Below are positions 17,768 through 27,248 of a stretch of DNA of 64,000 nucleotides, piece by piece. Made by a program: the position numbers and the translations under genes. The DNA comes from Lysinibacillus_B sp036662795 (GTDB taxonomy: Bacteria; Bacillota; Bacilli; Bacillales_A; Planococcaceae), in assembly GCF_036662795.1 (NCBI RefSeq), contig NZ_JBAFWZ010000002.1:123085-187084 (forward strand). The letters run 5' to 3'. The notes beneath the pieces are model-generated. The model did not search any database. It saw nothing but the letters and a program-made list of their open reading frames with translations, and was not told the DNA's origin. The first letter of the stretch is position 1. Every line of letters begins with the position of its first letter.

Positions 17768-18571
17768 ATGAAAAAGTTAAAAGATCTAGATTTATCGTCA
17801 GAGCTAGATAAAAAAATGTATAAAAAAAAGTTAAAAGTACTCCAATATGAAATGTTAAACGCACAGCAATTTTTATTCAACAAGAAAATCGGATTAATTT
17901 TAGTATTTGAAGGAATGGATGCTGCGGGTAAGGGGGGCGCTATTAAACGCCTAACAGAAAGAATCGACCCGCGAGGTTATGTAGTACACCCTATATCGGC
18001 GCCTCAGCCTCATGAACTACGTTATAATTACATGCATCGCTTTTGGCGCAAGTTACCGCAGCATGGACAAATCGCAATTTTTGATCGTTCTTGGTATGGG
18101 CGTGTTCTAGTAGAACGTTTAGAAGGCTTCGCAAAAGAAGAGGAATGGAAGCGTGCATACGAAGAAATAAATGATTTTGAACGCTTATTAACAGATGGCG
18201 ATTATATCATCTTAAAATTCTGGATTCACATTGATAAGGAAGAGCAATTGAAACGTTTTAATGATCGAGCTACGAACCCATATAAAGCGTGGAAGCTAAC
18301 AGATGAGGATTGGCGTAATCGTGATAAATTTGATGATTATGTATTGGCGGCAGATGATACTTTTAAGCATACAGATACAGAAAATGCACCATGGGCTTTA
18401 ATTCCTGGTAATAATAAACTTCATGCACGTATTGCAGTGCTACAGGAAACGATTAATCATATTGAAAAAGAGGCAACAAAACGTGGCTTACATATTTCAA
18501 ATGTATTCGAAAAGAAAGGTGCTAAGGCGCTAGCTGAACTAGAAGAAATTGTTCAAGAATCAAAAGATTAG
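17768..18571 (+). CDS. Polyphosphate kinase 2 family protein
   Basis: PPK2 enzymes transfer phosphate between polyphosphate and nucleotides. Walker A FEGMDAAGKGG (about residues 47-57), then PHELRYNYMHRFWRKLP, Walker B FDRSWYGRVLVER near 104, and a lid region with WKLTDEDWRNRDKFDDY. Single-domain form of 267 residues. A GTG at 17759 overlaps the AAAAGGAGTGA binding site, so ATG 17768 is the start. Whether it prefers AMP, ADP or GDP cannot be read here. No polyphosphate kinase 1 or exopolyphosphatase gene is adjacent. Confidence 0.88.
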   Translation: MKKLKDLDLSSELDKKMYKKKLKVLQYEMLNAQQFLFNKKIGLILVFEGMDAAGKGGAIKRLTERIDPRGYVVHPISAPQPHELRYNYMHRFWRKLPQHGQIAIFDRSWYGRVLVERLEGFAKEEEWKRAYEEINDFERLLTDGDYIILKFWIHIDKEEQLKRFNDRATNPYKAWKLTDEDWRNRDKFDDYVLAADDTFKHTDTENAPWALIPGNNKLHARIAVLQETINHIEKEATKRGLHISNVFEKKGAKALAELEEIVQESKD

Positions 18572-18667
18572 AACGCCTTACATTACTTATATACTGAAAG
18601 TGAAAAAGAAGTAAAATAACCTACAATAATAAATTGAAATGGATTATCTGAAATGGGGGCATAACAT

Positions 18668-20461
18668 ATGACTACAAGGAAATACTCAGAGGTTTGGGAT
18701 TTAGATGTATTTTTTGAGGGTGGAAGTGAATCAGCTGAATTTGAAGCATTTATAGACGCATTACCAGAAAAAGTAGAGAGCTTTTTCTCATATTTAAAGT
18801 CTTTACAGCAGCCGGTGTCAGTAACACAAATTACAAAAGCATTGAATATAATGAAAGATGTACTAGTAGAAATATCACATGCAGGCGGTATGCTTTCATG
18901 CTTGACAGCGCAAAATACAAAGGATACAAAGGCTCTATTATTACAAAATAAATTAAGCTCGATTGGTGCAAGCTTTGCACCAGCCACTTTACGTTTCCAG
19001 CAAATTTTAGCTGAAATAAAAGAGGCTGAGTTTATTCAATTACTTGAAGAGGCGGAGCTAAAGAAATTTTCATTTATCTTAACAGAATGGCGCGAGCAGG
19101 CGAAGCAAAAGCTTTCCGAGGATGAGGAAGCATTAATTTCTGCGTTAAGTGTTGACGGTTATTCAGCATGGGGACAAATGTATAATTTATTGATTGGTGA
19201 CATTAAGGTTGAAGTAGATGTTGATGGGGATTTGCAAATTTTATCGATCGGTCAAGCAAATAATTTAAGTGCCCATCAGAATGCAACAGTACGAAAAAAT
19301 GCCTTTGAAGCGATTGAAAAAGTGTTTACAGAGAAGGAAGAATTCTTCGCGAAAACATTGAATCATTTAGCGGGCTTCCGTTTAACAACATACAAAAAGC
19401 GCGGCTGGAATGAAGTACTACAGGAGCCTCTACAAGTAAATCGTATGAAAAAAGAGACGCTTGATGCTATGTGGGGCGCAATCGCGAATAATAAAGAACC
19501 TTTTGTACGTTTTCTGAAGATTAAAGCAGGTATGTTAGGTAAAGAAAAAATGGATTGGTACGATTTAAATGCTCCAATAGTAGGTAAGGCACCTAAAATG
19601 TCGTATCAAGAAGGAGCAGAATTTATACTAAAGCATTTTGGAACATTTGGACCGAAGCTAGAAGCCTTTGCCCGTACAGCATTTGAGAATGAATGGATTG
19701 AAGCGGAGGACCGTCCAAATAAACGACCAGGAGGCTTTTGTACAGGACTGCCGGTCGCAAATCAGTCGCGTATTTTTATGACTTATTCAGGTACACTGTC
19801 CAATGTATCGACGCTTGCACATGAACTCGGTCATGCCTTCCATTCATACGCGCTTCGTCCTGTAGATGTATTAAATCGCCGTTATGCAATGAACGTTGCA
19901 GAAACAGCATCAACATTTGCTGAAACAATTATTGCAGACGCAGCTATAGGAGAAGTTACAACGAAAGGCGAAAAGTTAAATTTACTAGAGAGTAAATTAC
20001 AGCGTTCTGTGGCCTTCTTTATGGATATTCATGCTCGCTTCCTTTTTGAAACGAGATTTTATGAAGAACGTAAAAAAGGAGTTGTGTCCTCTCAACGACT
20101 CAATGAGCTGATGGAAGAAGCGCAGCATGAAGCATTTGCGGGCGCATTAGAAGAAACACACCCGCATTTTTGGGCTTCAAAGCTTCACTTTTATATTACA
20201 GGAGTGCCATTTTACAACTTCCCGTATACTTTTGGCTATCTTTTCTCATTAAGCATTTATGGGAAGGCTCAGGAAGAAGGGAATGCATTCGAAGAAAAGT
20301 ATATTTCGTTACTTCAGGACACAGCTGTGATGTCGGTAGAGGATTTGGCGTTGAAGCATTTAGGTGAAGATATTACAAAACAAGAATTTTGGGAGAAGGG
20401 CATTGCGCTCTGTATAAAAGATGTGGAAGAGTTTATTAGGCTTACTGCGGAAGAAGGGTGA
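18668..20461 (+). CDS. M3 family oligoendopeptidase (PepF-like)
   Basis: Cytoplasmic zinc peptidase that cuts short peptides. Zinc motif HELGH at residues 385-389, followed by the downstream Glu in AETASTFAETI near 417. Length 597 matches the oligoendopeptidase F family. The start is ATG 18668 behind a G-rich binding site. The acetyltransferase gene follows seven bases after its stop. Likely works on peptides brought in by the oligopeptide importer. Confidence 0.9.
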   Translation: MTTRKYSEVWDLDVFFEGGSESAEFEAFIDALPEKVESFFSYLKSLQQPVSVTQITKALNIMKDVLVEISHAGGMLSCLTAQNTKDTKALLLQNKLSSIGASFAPATLRFQQILAEIKEAEFIQLLEEAELKKFSFILTEWREQAKQKLSEDEEALISALSVDGYSAWGQMYNLLIGDIKVEVDVDGDLQILSIGQANNLSAHQNATVRKNAFEAIEKVFTEKEEFFAKTLNHLAGFRLTTYKKRGWNEVLQEPLQVNRMKKETLDAMWGAIANNKEPFVRFLKIKAGMLGKEKMDWYDLNAPIVGKAPKMSYQEGAEFILKHFGTFGPKLEAFARTAFENEWIEAEDRPNKRPGGFCTGLPVANQSRIFMTYSGTLSNVSTLAHELGHAFHSYALRPVDVLNRRYAMNVAETASTFAETIIADAAIGEVTTKGEKLNLLESKLQRSVAFFMDIHARFLFETRFYEERKKGVVSSQRLNELMEEAQHEAFAGALEETHPHFWASKLHFYITGVPFYNFPYTFGYLFSLSIYGKAQEEGNAFEEKYISLLQDTAVMSVEDLALKHLGEDITKQEFWEKGIALCIKDVEEFIRLTAEEG

Positions 20462-20468
20462 TCGCTTC

Positions 20469-21032
20469 GTGAGACTCGATGGAAGGCAATGCTATTTGCG
20501 AACATTTGTTGAGTCGGATGCTAGAGAGTTAGCTGCTCTTTTAGCGAAAAATAAATATTTTTGGTCCACCTATGAGCCTTTACACCGGGATGAATTTTAT
20601 ACGGAGGAGGCGCAATATAAGAAAATTTTAGAAAGCTTACAGTTACTGTCGATGAACCGTGAGTTTTCCTTTGGAATATATGATATTTTCACTAATAAGC
20701 TGATTGGTCATATTTCATTGTATGGCATTAAGCGTATTCCTTATTCAAGTGCGTTTGTCGGTTATTCAATGGATCAGCATTATGTTGGTAGAGGGATAGC
20801 GACAGAGGCCGTACAGCTAGTTTTGAGGTTAGCCTTTACATCTGTGAAGCTACACCGCGTGGAAGCGTATATTGCGCCAACCAATGCACCATCAATACGC
20901 GTTATAGAAAAATGTGGTTTTGTTCAAGAAGGCCTGTTAAGAAAGTTGATTTTTATTAACGGAGAATGGGTAGATCATTATATGTATGCCATTTTACAAG
21001 AGGACTATAAGCAGCAATCTGGGCGAGGCTAG
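20469..21032 (+). CDS. GNAT family N-acetyltransferase (RimJ/RimL-like)
   Basis: 187 residues with the GNAT fold: beginning RLDGRQCYLRTFVESDARELAALL, acetyl-CoA-binding segment HYVGRGIATEAVQLVLRLAF near 110-130, and NAPSIRVIEKCGFVQEGLLRK near 152-172. These are features of ribosomal-protein-type N-acetyltransferases. GTG 20469 has GAAGGGTG upstream; the frame extends to 20421 inside the peptidase gene, but that start would put about 16 residues before the domain without a binding site. Target unknown. Confidence 0.85.
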   Translation: MRLDGRQCYLRTFVESDARELAALLAKNKYFWSTYEPLHRDEFYTEEAQYKKILESLQLLSMNREFSFGIYDIFTNKLIGHISLYGIKRIPYSSAFVGYSMDQHYVGRGIATEAVQLVLRLAFTSVKLHRVEAYIAPTNAPSIRVIEKCGFVQEGLLRKLIFINGEWVDHYMYAILQEDYKQQSGRG

Positions 21033-21051
21033 CTTGCTCATTCAATCAAAA

Positions 21052-21077
21052 AACGACGTAGATATTTCTACGTCGTT
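21052..21077. terminator. Bidirectional terminator between convergent genes
   Basis: Perfect 11-bp stem (21052-21062 with 21067-21077), four-base loop, A/T-rich on both sides; between the acetyltransferase and carbonic anhydrase genes. Confidence 0.8.
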
Positions 21078-21084
21078 CATTATT

Positions 21085-21651
21085 TTATAGATGTTCGTTT
21101 CCGTCTCGTACTAAGTCTAGGCGACCTGTACCTGGATCAATGATTAGACCGTGAACAGGGACACCTTTAGGCATTAGTGGATGTGTGCGTACAAGCTCGA
21201 CACTTTTTAACACGCTCGTTGTAACATCACCAAAGCCGCGTAACCAATCACGTAAATCAATCGCTGAATAAGAGACAGTATCTAATGTTTCCTGTTTAAT
21301 TCCACGTTCTCTCATATGTGAAATCATTACATCAGGATCAACTGCACTCATACCGCAATCATAATGGCCGATAATGTATATTTCATCTGCCTTTAATTCG
21401 TACACTGCTACAAGTAAGCTACGCATAATTCCTCCGAAAGGATGATTTACGATAGCACCAGCACTTTTTACAATTTTAACATCACCATTACGTAAATTCA
21501 TGGCCTTAGGTAATAGCTCGACTAAGCGAGTATCCATACAAGATAACACGACGATTTTCTTATCCGGATATTTTGTTGTAATATAAGGTTCATATTGTTT
21601 ATCCTCTACAAACGCTTGGTTATAGTTAAGTATATCTTTTAATGACGACAT
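21085..21651 (-). CDS. Beta-class carbonic anhydrase (YtiB-like)
   Basis: Interconverts CO2 and bicarbonate. Zinc ligands: Cys38 and the Asp40-Arg42 dyad in CMDTR, His96 and Cys99 in GHYDCGM. Length 188 equals the small Bacillus YtiB type. The start has AAAGGGG upstream. Monocistronic. Confidence 0.9.
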   Translation of the reverse strand: MSSLKDILNYNQAFVEDKQYEPYITTKYPDKKIVVLSCMDTRLVELLPKAMNLRNGDVKIVKSAGAIVNHPFGGIMRSLLVAVYELKADEIYIIGHYDCGMSAVDPDVMISHMRERGIKQETLDTVSYSAIDLRDWLRGFGDVTTSVLKSVELVRTHPLMPKGVPVHGLIIDPGTGRLDLVRDGNEHL

Positions 21652-21769
21652 AGTTTTTTTACCCCTTTCTTAACAAGATTATTTTAATCGAAATGTAAGA
21701 GAATTCAAACAATAATAACATATTTAAGTTTAAAAAATGAAAAAATAAAGGCATCTGGTTCTTAAAAAA

Positions 21770-21802
21770 GAATTAAAAAGGCAGCCGCATTTGCGACTGC
21801 CT
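21770..21802 (-). terminator. Intrinsic terminator of small membrane protein gene
   Basis: 11-bp stem (21779-21789 with 21792-21802) followed on the minus strand by TTTTTAATTCTTTTTT. Confidence 0.8.
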
Positions 21803-21809
21803 CTGTTAA

Positions 21810-21965
21810 TTATTTATGTTCGTTTGCTTTAGAATCGATACGTACTGAATCGTGTGAATCTAATCCCACACGTAAATAGTGAATGAAGAACCATAAGCAA
21901 ATTAAGATTACTACAGAAAAACCTAATACAGTTGTATAGAATACAGAACCTGTTGGATAATGCAT
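21810..21965 (-). CDS. Small single-pass membrane protein, unknown function
   Basis: 51 residues starting at ATG 21965 with AAGGAGAC upstream; an in-frame extension to 22007 has no binding site. One transmembrane helix (about residues 9-30) is followed by a charged tail with several Asp, Ser, Lys and His. It has its own terminator. I do not recognise a family. Confidence 0.6.
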   Translation of the reverse strand: MHYPTGSVFYTTVLGFSVVILICLWFFIHYLRVGLDSHDSVRIDSKANEHK

Positions 21966-22099
21966 AATAAGATGTCTCCTTCCTAGTATAAGTGTTCCTA
22001 GAATCAATTATACTGAACTAATTATATAAATGGTAGACTAATTTCATGAAAAAAGATTAATCTCCTAAAAGTTTGTCGAGATTTTGAAAGAAAAGTCAA

Positions 22100-23344
22100 C
22101 TAAAAAGCCCAATTACCGTTACGGAATACAGCTTCTACCTTGCCATCTTCTGTAATGCCGTCAATATTCATTTCACTCGATCCAATCATAAAATCAACAT
22201 GTGTAATGCTTTGGTTTAAACCATGCTGTAAAAGCTCCTCACTCGACATTGTTTTTCCACCCTCTAAGCAGAAGGCGTAAGCACTACCAATCGCTAAATG
22301 ATTTGATGCGTTTTCATCAAATAATGTGTTAAAGAATAATAAACCTGACTCTGAAATTGGCGATTGATGAGGTACTAATGCTACTTCACCTAAATAATGA
22401 GAGCCTTCATCCGTCTCGACAAGCGCCTTTAATACTTCCTCGCCTTGCGCTGCTTCAATATTTATAATTCGACCATTTTCAAATGTGATTTTGAAGTTGT
22501 CAATAATATTTCCGCCATAGCTTAAAGGCTTAGTACTGGAAACATAGCCATTAACGCCTGTTTTATTTGGTACTGTAAAAACTTCCTCCGTTGGCATATT
22601 AGCCATAAAAGAATCTCCTTGTTCATTTACACTGCTAGCGCCACACCATAAATGACCTTTTGGAAGCTCAATTGTTAAATCTGTTCCTGGAGCTGTGTAA
22701 TGAAGCTTAGTATAGCTTTTTTCGTTTAAATAGTTTACTTTTTCATGCAACGTATCGTTATGCTGCATCCAAGCTTCGACAGGATTGTCTAAAGTAGATC
22801 GAGTTGCTTTAAAAATAGCAGACCATAATGCATCTACCTGTTCGTTCTCAGGTAATTCAGGGAATACTTTAGCTGCCCATTCTTTAGATGGAGCGGCGAT
22901 GACAGTCCAGCTAATTTTATCCGACTGCACATATTGTCGATACTTGTTAAGAGCTAATCCTGTAGCTTTTTGTACCGAAGCAATGCGTTTTGAATGGATT
23001 CCTTTTAATAAATCAGGGCTCTGTGACACGATACTCATAAATGCAGCCCCTTGCTCAGCAAGCGATTCACGCTCTTGTACCTTCCATGCAGGATAAAAGT
23101 CAAAAGAATCCTCAGGGGCAAGCTCGTAGCGTTGACGAGTAATCTGGTCGTCTGTGAAATCAACAAAGACCTGTCTAGCACCATGCTCGTAGGCTATTTT
23201 TGTCACAAGTCGAACAAAATCAACCGTATCCGTAGAGGCAGCTATATATAAAAATTGCCCCTTCTGAATATTTACTCCTACTTTTACGGCAAGTTCCGCA
23301 TATTTTAATAGATAGTTATCAAAGTTTGATGCCAATACAATCAT
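22100..23344 (-). CDS. M29 family aminopeptidase (AmpS-like), copy 2
   Basis: 414-residue paralogue of the peptidase at 6903-8132. Shared segments include KYAELAVKVGVNIQKGQ at the N-terminus, SKEWAAKVFPELPENEQVDALW in the middle, and the metal region GEVALVPHQSP / NTLFDENASNHLAIG / HVDFMIG, so the ligand His, Tyr, Glu and Asp are kept. AGAAGGA precedes ATG 23344. Unlike copy 1 it is monocistronic. The two copies may differ in substrate or timing. Confidence 0.9.
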   Translation of the reverse strand: MIVLASNFDNYLLKYAELAVKVGVNIQKGQFLYIAASTDTVDFVRLVTKIAYEHGARQVFVDFTDDQITRQRYELAPEDSFDFYPAWKVQERESLAEQGAAFMSIVSQSPDLLKGIHSKRIASVQKATGLALNKYRQYVQSDKISWTVIAAPSKEWAAKVFPELPENEQVDALWSAIFKATRSTLDNPVEAWMQHNDTLHEKVNYLNEKSYTKLHYTAPGTDLTIELPKGHLWCGASSVNEQGDSFMANMPTEEVFTVPNKTGVNGYVSSTKPLSYGGNIIDNFKITFENGRIINIEAAQGEEVLKALVETDEGSHYLGEVALVPHQSPISESGLLFFNTLFDENASNHLAIGSAYAFCLEGGKTMSSEELLQHGLNQSITHVDFMIGSSEMNIDGITEDGKVEAVFRNGNWAF

Positions 23345-23534
23345 TCCTTCTTTTTAGAATTTTAAAAAATAGCTAATATTGATTCAATATAATCAAAAAT
23401 AGCAAAATTGGGAAGAAAAAAACATTATTGCGTCGAAAAAAAATGCAATACCCTTTATACTATAAGAATACAACTGTTAATAAAAAGCAGATAAGGTCGA
23501 AATTATAAGAGAATGAGTTATTGGAGGTATAGAC

Positions 23535-24335
23535 ATGGATATTGCTTCATTAGTAGGGATAATATTAGCTTTTGTTTCGCTACTGTTAGGGATGTGGTTT
23601 AAGGGTGTTGGACCGGATGCGTTACTGAATCCAGCAGCAATTTTTATCATCATCTTCGGGACAGTCTCAGCTGTAGTTATTGCTTTCCCGATGAAAGAGT
23701 TAAAGCGTGTTCCAAAATTGTTTGGAAAGATTTTCAAAGAAACAAAACTAGCAAATGATATTGAGATTATTAAAATGTTTTCACAGTGGGCAGACTTAGC
23801 GCGTCGTGAAGGGTTATTAGCACTTGAAAGCAAAGCTGCAGAAATTGAAGACCCATTTTTAAAAAATGGCCTAACACTAGCGATTGATGGTCAAAATGCA
23901 GACTATATCCGTGATGTTCTAACAGAGGAAGTAGCGGCAATGGAAGATCGTCATGCGAGTGGAGCATTAATTTTCTCTCAAGCAGGTACATATGCCCCGA
24001 CACTAGGGGTACTTGGTGCGGTAGTAGGTCTTATCGCTGCCTTAAAGGATATGTCAGATATCGATAAATTAGGTGTAGCAATTTCCGCGGCCTTTGTTGC
24101 AACACTTCTAGGGATTTTTACTGGTTACGTTTTATGGCATCCATTTGCCAATAAGTTAAAACGAAAATCAGCTGTAGAGGTTAAGCAAAAAATGATGATG
24201 ATTGAGGGTATTCTTTCAGTGTTAGAAGGGGAAGCACCTCGTGTTATCGAGCAAAAGCTAGCATCATACTTAACAATGTCAGAACGTAAGCAAATTACGG
24301 AAAGCGGGGCGGGTGGCCTTGGCAAAGAAGAGTAG
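23535..24335 (+). CDS. motA: Flagellar motor stator protein MotA
   Basis: Inner-membrane stator subunit that turns ion flow into flagellar rotation. 266 residues, four helices (two near the N-terminus, two at about 150-205), with a large cytoplasmic loop holding Arg and Glu residues that contact the rotor. SQAGTYAPTLGVLGAVVGLIAAL is a typical MotA segment. TTGGAGGT precedes the ATG. motB overlaps its 3' end. Similarity to B. subtilis MotA rather than MotP is judged from the partner MotB. Confidence 0.9.
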   Translation: MDIASLVGIILAFVSLLLGMWFKGVGPDALLNPAAIFIIIFGTVSAVVIAFPMKELKRVPKLFGKIFKETKLANDIEIIKMFSQWADLARREGLLALESKAAEIEDPFLKNGLTLAIDGQNADYIRDVLTEEVAAMEDRHASGALIFSQAGTYAPTLGVLGAVVGLIAALKDMSDIDKLGVAISAAFVATLLGIFTGYVLWHPFANKLKRKSAVEVKQKMMMIEGILSVLEGEAPRVIEQKLASYLTMSERKQITESGAGGLGKEE

Positions 24336-25089
24336 AAGACACAAAAAGCATGAAGAACATATGGATGAATCTTGGTTAATCCCTTATGCAGACTTATTAA
24401 CATTATTATTAGCTCTATTTATTGTACTGTTCGCATCGAGTACAGTTGATCAGGAAAAGCTAGAAAAAATGTCCAATGTGTTTAATCAAGTTTTTTCAGG
24501 TGGTAATGGTGTAATGGATAATCCAGCTGTTGTTGCGGATCCGAATGCAACGGAATCAGAAATTACGAAAGCGACAGCAAAATATATGGAGGATCAAAGA
24601 CAACTTGAAGAAACGCAAGAACGTGTCGAGCAGTTTATAGCTGTAAATGAGCTAGAAAGTCAGTTCGAAACAGTCATGACGGATGAGGGCTTACTTATTA
24701 CTATACGTGATAGTGTATTATTTGATCAGGGGAAGGCTGACATTAAGCCAGAATACGCCTCTATCGCAAAGGAACTTTCTGAGTTATTGGCGTTCGATCC
24801 AGCGCGTAATATAATCATTACAGGTCATACGGATAATGTACCTATGAATACTGCAGAATTCCAATCGAACTGGGAGCTCTCGGTAATTCGAGCAGTGAAT
24901 TTCTTAAAAATTGTTATTTCTACAAATCCACAATTAGATTCTAAAGCTTTTAGTGTTAAGGGGTTTGGTGAATATAATCCAATAGCTACTAATGATACGG
25001 CTGAAGGACGTGCTAAAAACCGTCGTGTTGAGGTGTTAATTCAACCGCGTTATGCTGAAGATGGTACAGAAATAGAAGCTGCAAAATAA
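24319..25089 (+). CDS. motB: Flagellar motor stator protein MotB
   Basis: Stator subunit that anchors to peptidoglycan. The ion-channel Asp is in YADLLTLLLALFIVLFASS (Asp25), the proton-type MotB pattern. The OmpA-like domain spans roughly 135-245 with GHTDNVP and NRRVEV motifs. The start is either TTG 24319, giving MAKKSRRHKKHEEH as in other MotB proteins, or GTG 24313 six bases upstream. The gene overlaps motA. The pair stands alone, apart from chemotaxis or flagellar operons, as in B. subtilis. Confidence 0.9.
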   Translation: MAKKSRRHKKHEEHMDESWLIPYADLLTLLLALFIVLFASSTVDQEKLEKMSNVFNQVFSGGNGVMDNPAVVADPNATESEITKATAKYMEDQRQLEETQERVEQFIAVNELESQFETVMTDEGLLITIRDSVLFDQGKADIKPEYASIAKELSELLAFDPARNIIITGHTDNVPMNTAEFQSNWELSVIRAVNFLKIVISTNPQLDSKAFSVKGFGEYNPIATNDTAEGRAKNRRVEVLIQPRYAEDGTEIEAAK

Positions 25090-25097
25090 TAGGAGTG

Positions 25098-25130
25098 GGC
25101 AAACTTTTCGAAGTTTGTCTTTTCTTTTGC
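25098..25130 (+). terminator. Intrinsic terminator after motB
   Basis: Stem GGCAAACTT with AAGTTTGTC around a TTCG tetraloop, then a T-rich tract. Confidence 0.85.
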
Positions 25131-25170
25131 TTTTTCATAAACATTTGTTTATAATACAAACAAATGTTTA
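25127..25170 (+). promoter_or_regulatory. psuK promoter with overlapping palindromic operator
   Basis: A perfect inverted repeat with 13-bp arms (25138-25150 and 25158-25170; core AAACATTTGTTT and AAACAAATGTTT) surrounds a 7-base spacer. The hexamer TATAAT at 25150-25155 lies in the middle, and TTGCTT at 25127-25132 is 17 bases upstream, a plausible sigma-A promoter. A protein bound to the palindrome would cover the -10 element. Confidence 0.7.
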
Positions 25171-25188
25171 AAAAGTGAGGTGAGTCCG

Positions 25189-26277
25189 TTGAATGAAAAA
25201 GAGAGGTTAGTTTTGCAAGCAATCATGGAGAATCCGTATTTATCACAACAGGAAATGGCAACTAATTTAAGTATGTCCCGTCCCTCATTAGCTAATACAA
25301 TATCCACCTTAATAAAAAAAGGGGAGGTTATTGGCAGAGCGTATGTGCTACCTGAAAAAAATACAATCATCGCCATTGGTGGAGCAAATGTTGACCGAAA
25401 ATTTCATGTAGAAGGCAATGTTCAATTAGCAACATCGAATCCTGCGACTGTAACAGAGAGTGTTGGTGGCGTTGCAAGAAATATTGCTGAAAATCTTGGT
25501 CGTCTTGGAAATGAAGTAAAGCTGCTTACTGTGCTAGGGCAGGATCAGGACGCAGTTAAAATTGAACAGCATTCAACAGCATTTATCCAATTTGATTTAG
25601 TGGAAAAGCTAACAAATGAATCAACAGGGTCCTATTCAGCTGTGCTAGGAGAAGATGGAGAGCTTGTCATTGCTTTAGCGAATATGGCTATTTATGATAG
25701 CTTATTACCAGCAATTATTTCTAAGCATGAGGCAAGTCTAAGTAATGCCAAATGTATTATCGTTGACTTAAATTGTCCAAAAGAAACGGTAGTTTATTTA
25801 CAACAGCTTGCATTTGAACGTGATATTTCTTTTGTGATAGTACCTGTTTCATCACCAAAAATGAATCGTATGCCGGAAAACCTGTCGGGTGTTTCTTACT
25901 TTATATGCAACCGTGATGAGGCTGAAACTTATTTAAAGCTCAGTCTAGAAGAGGAAGCCCATTATGAGGAGGCAGTTAAGCAATTACTTCAAAAAGGTGC
26001 AGAGCATGTTATTTTAACTCGTGGCGAGTATGGGGTTATTGCAGGATCTAAGGATGGAATAACGAGGTTTAATGCAGTTAATGTCGAACAGATTGTGGAC
26101 GTTACCGGTGCAGGAGATGCATTTGTTAGTGCGTTTTTACATGGCGTACTTCATCAAGAGAGTTTTACAGAGGCAATCAAATTTGGATTATATAATTCAG
26201 CCCAAACTTTAAAAATGGATAGTACTGTTCGTACAGATTTATCACACAATGAAATAACAAAATGGAGGGAACAATAA
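25189..26277 (+). CDS. psuK: Pseudouridine kinase with N-terminal winged helix
   Basis: PfkB-family kinase that phosphorylates pseudouridine to pseudouridine 5'-phosphate. Residues 1-55 (LVLQAIMENPYLSQQEMATNL and following) form a winged helix-turn-helix; the kinase begins at IIAIGGANVD and carries VTGAGDAF near 303-310 with the catalytic Asp. TTG 25189 is chosen because AAAGTGAGG lies seven bases before; the GTG at 25180 overlaps that site. The next gene, psuG, supplies the following step, which supports the call. The DNA-binding domain plus the palindrome upstream suggests autoregulation. Confidence 0.85.
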   Translation: MNEKERLVLQAIMENPYLSQQEMATNLSMSRPSLANTISTLIKKGEVIGRAYVLPEKNTIIAIGGANVDRKFHVEGNVQLATSNPATVTESVGGVARNIAENLGRLGNEVKLLTVLGQDQDAVKIEQHSTAFIQFDLVEKLTNESTGSYSAVLGEDGELVIALANMAIYDSLLPAIISKHEASLSNAKCIIVDLNCPKETVVYLQQLAFERDISFVIVPVSSPKMNRMPENLSGVSYFICNRDEAETYLKLSLEEEAHYEEAVKQLLQKGAEHVILTRGEYGVIAGSKDGITRFNAVNVEQIVDVTGAGDAFVSAFLHGVLHQESFTEAIKFGLYNSAQTLKMDSTVRTDLSHNEITKWREQ

Positions 26278-27185
26278 TGGAAAAATATTTATCATTTTCA
26301 CAAGAAGTACTAGAGGCAAAGGAAAAGGGTTTACCCATTGTTGCGCTAGAATCAACAATTATTTCACATGGAATGCCGTATCCACAAAACGTGCAAACAG
26401 CTCGAGAAGTAGAGCAAATTATTCGTGATAACGGTGCGGTACCAGCAACGATTGCAATAATTGACGGGAAAATAAAAATCGGATTATCCGATGAAGAATT
26501 AGAAATGTTCGGTAATGCTGAAGGTGTGGCAAAAGCTTCTCGCCGTGATCTTGGTTACTTAGTAGCTACAAAAAAATTAGGAGCAACAACAGTAGCGGCT
26601 ACAATGATTTGTGCTGAGCTTGCCGGTATTGAGCTATTTGTTACTGGTGGAATCGGCGGTGTTCACCGTGGTGCTGAAACAACAATGGACGTTTCAGCAG
26701 ATTTGGAAGAACTTGCGATGACGAATGTAGCTGTTGTTTGTGCGGGCGCCAAGTCAATACTAGATATTGGTCTTACACTTGAGTACTTAGAAACAAAGGG
26801 CGTACCAGTGATTGGCTACGGAACAGATATGCTACCGGCCTTTTACACACGTGAAAGCGAATTTAATGTAAACTTCCGTGGAGATTCAGCGGAAGAAGTA
26901 GCAGGCATGATGCGAGCGAAATGGGATTTAGGACTTCGTGGTGGTGCAGTTATTGCTAATCCAATTCCTGAAGAAGATGCATTAGAGTCGAGCTTCATTA
27001 ATGGAATTATTCAACGAGCTCTTACTGAAGCAAAGGAACTAGGGATTGCAGGTAAGGAAGTAACGCCGTTTTTATTAGGCAAAGTAAAAGAATTAACTGA
27101 AGGTAAATCTCTTGAAGCAAATATTGCCCTTGTGAAAAATAACGCGAAAATTGGTGCTGCTATTGCAGTAGCCCTAAACCACTAA
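26277..27185 (+). CDS. psuG: Pseudouridine-5'-phosphate glycosidase
   Basis: Splits pseudouridine 5'-phosphate to uracil and ribose 5-phosphate. 302 residues, strongly conserved family features: VALESTIISHGMPYPQN near 20-37, ATTVAATMICAELAGI, and FVTGGIGGVHRGAE. The ATG overlaps the psuK stop by one base (TAATG) and has GGAGGG upstream; an in-frame ATG at 26262 precedes that binding site. With psuK it completes salvage of pseudouridine from RNA breakdown. Confidence 0.93.
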   Translation: MEKYLSFSQEVLEAKEKGLPIVALESTIISHGMPYPQNVQTAREVEQIIRDNGAVPATIAIIDGKIKIGLSDEELEMFGNAEGVAKASRRDLGYLVATKKLGATTVAATMICAELAGIELFVTGGIGGVHRGAETTMDVSADLEELAMTNVAVVCAGAKSILDIGLTLEYLETKGVPVIGYGTDMLPAFYTRESEFNVNFRGDSAEEVAGMMRAKWDLGLRGGAVIANPIPEEDALESSFINGIIQRALTEAKELGIAGKEVTPFLLGKVKELTEGKSLEANIALVKNNAKIGAAIAVALNH

Positions 27186-27248
27186 TTTCGACAATATTTC
27201 CTAGGAAATGCTAAAAAAAGAATCGTCTGAAAAGACATTTTGAGACGT

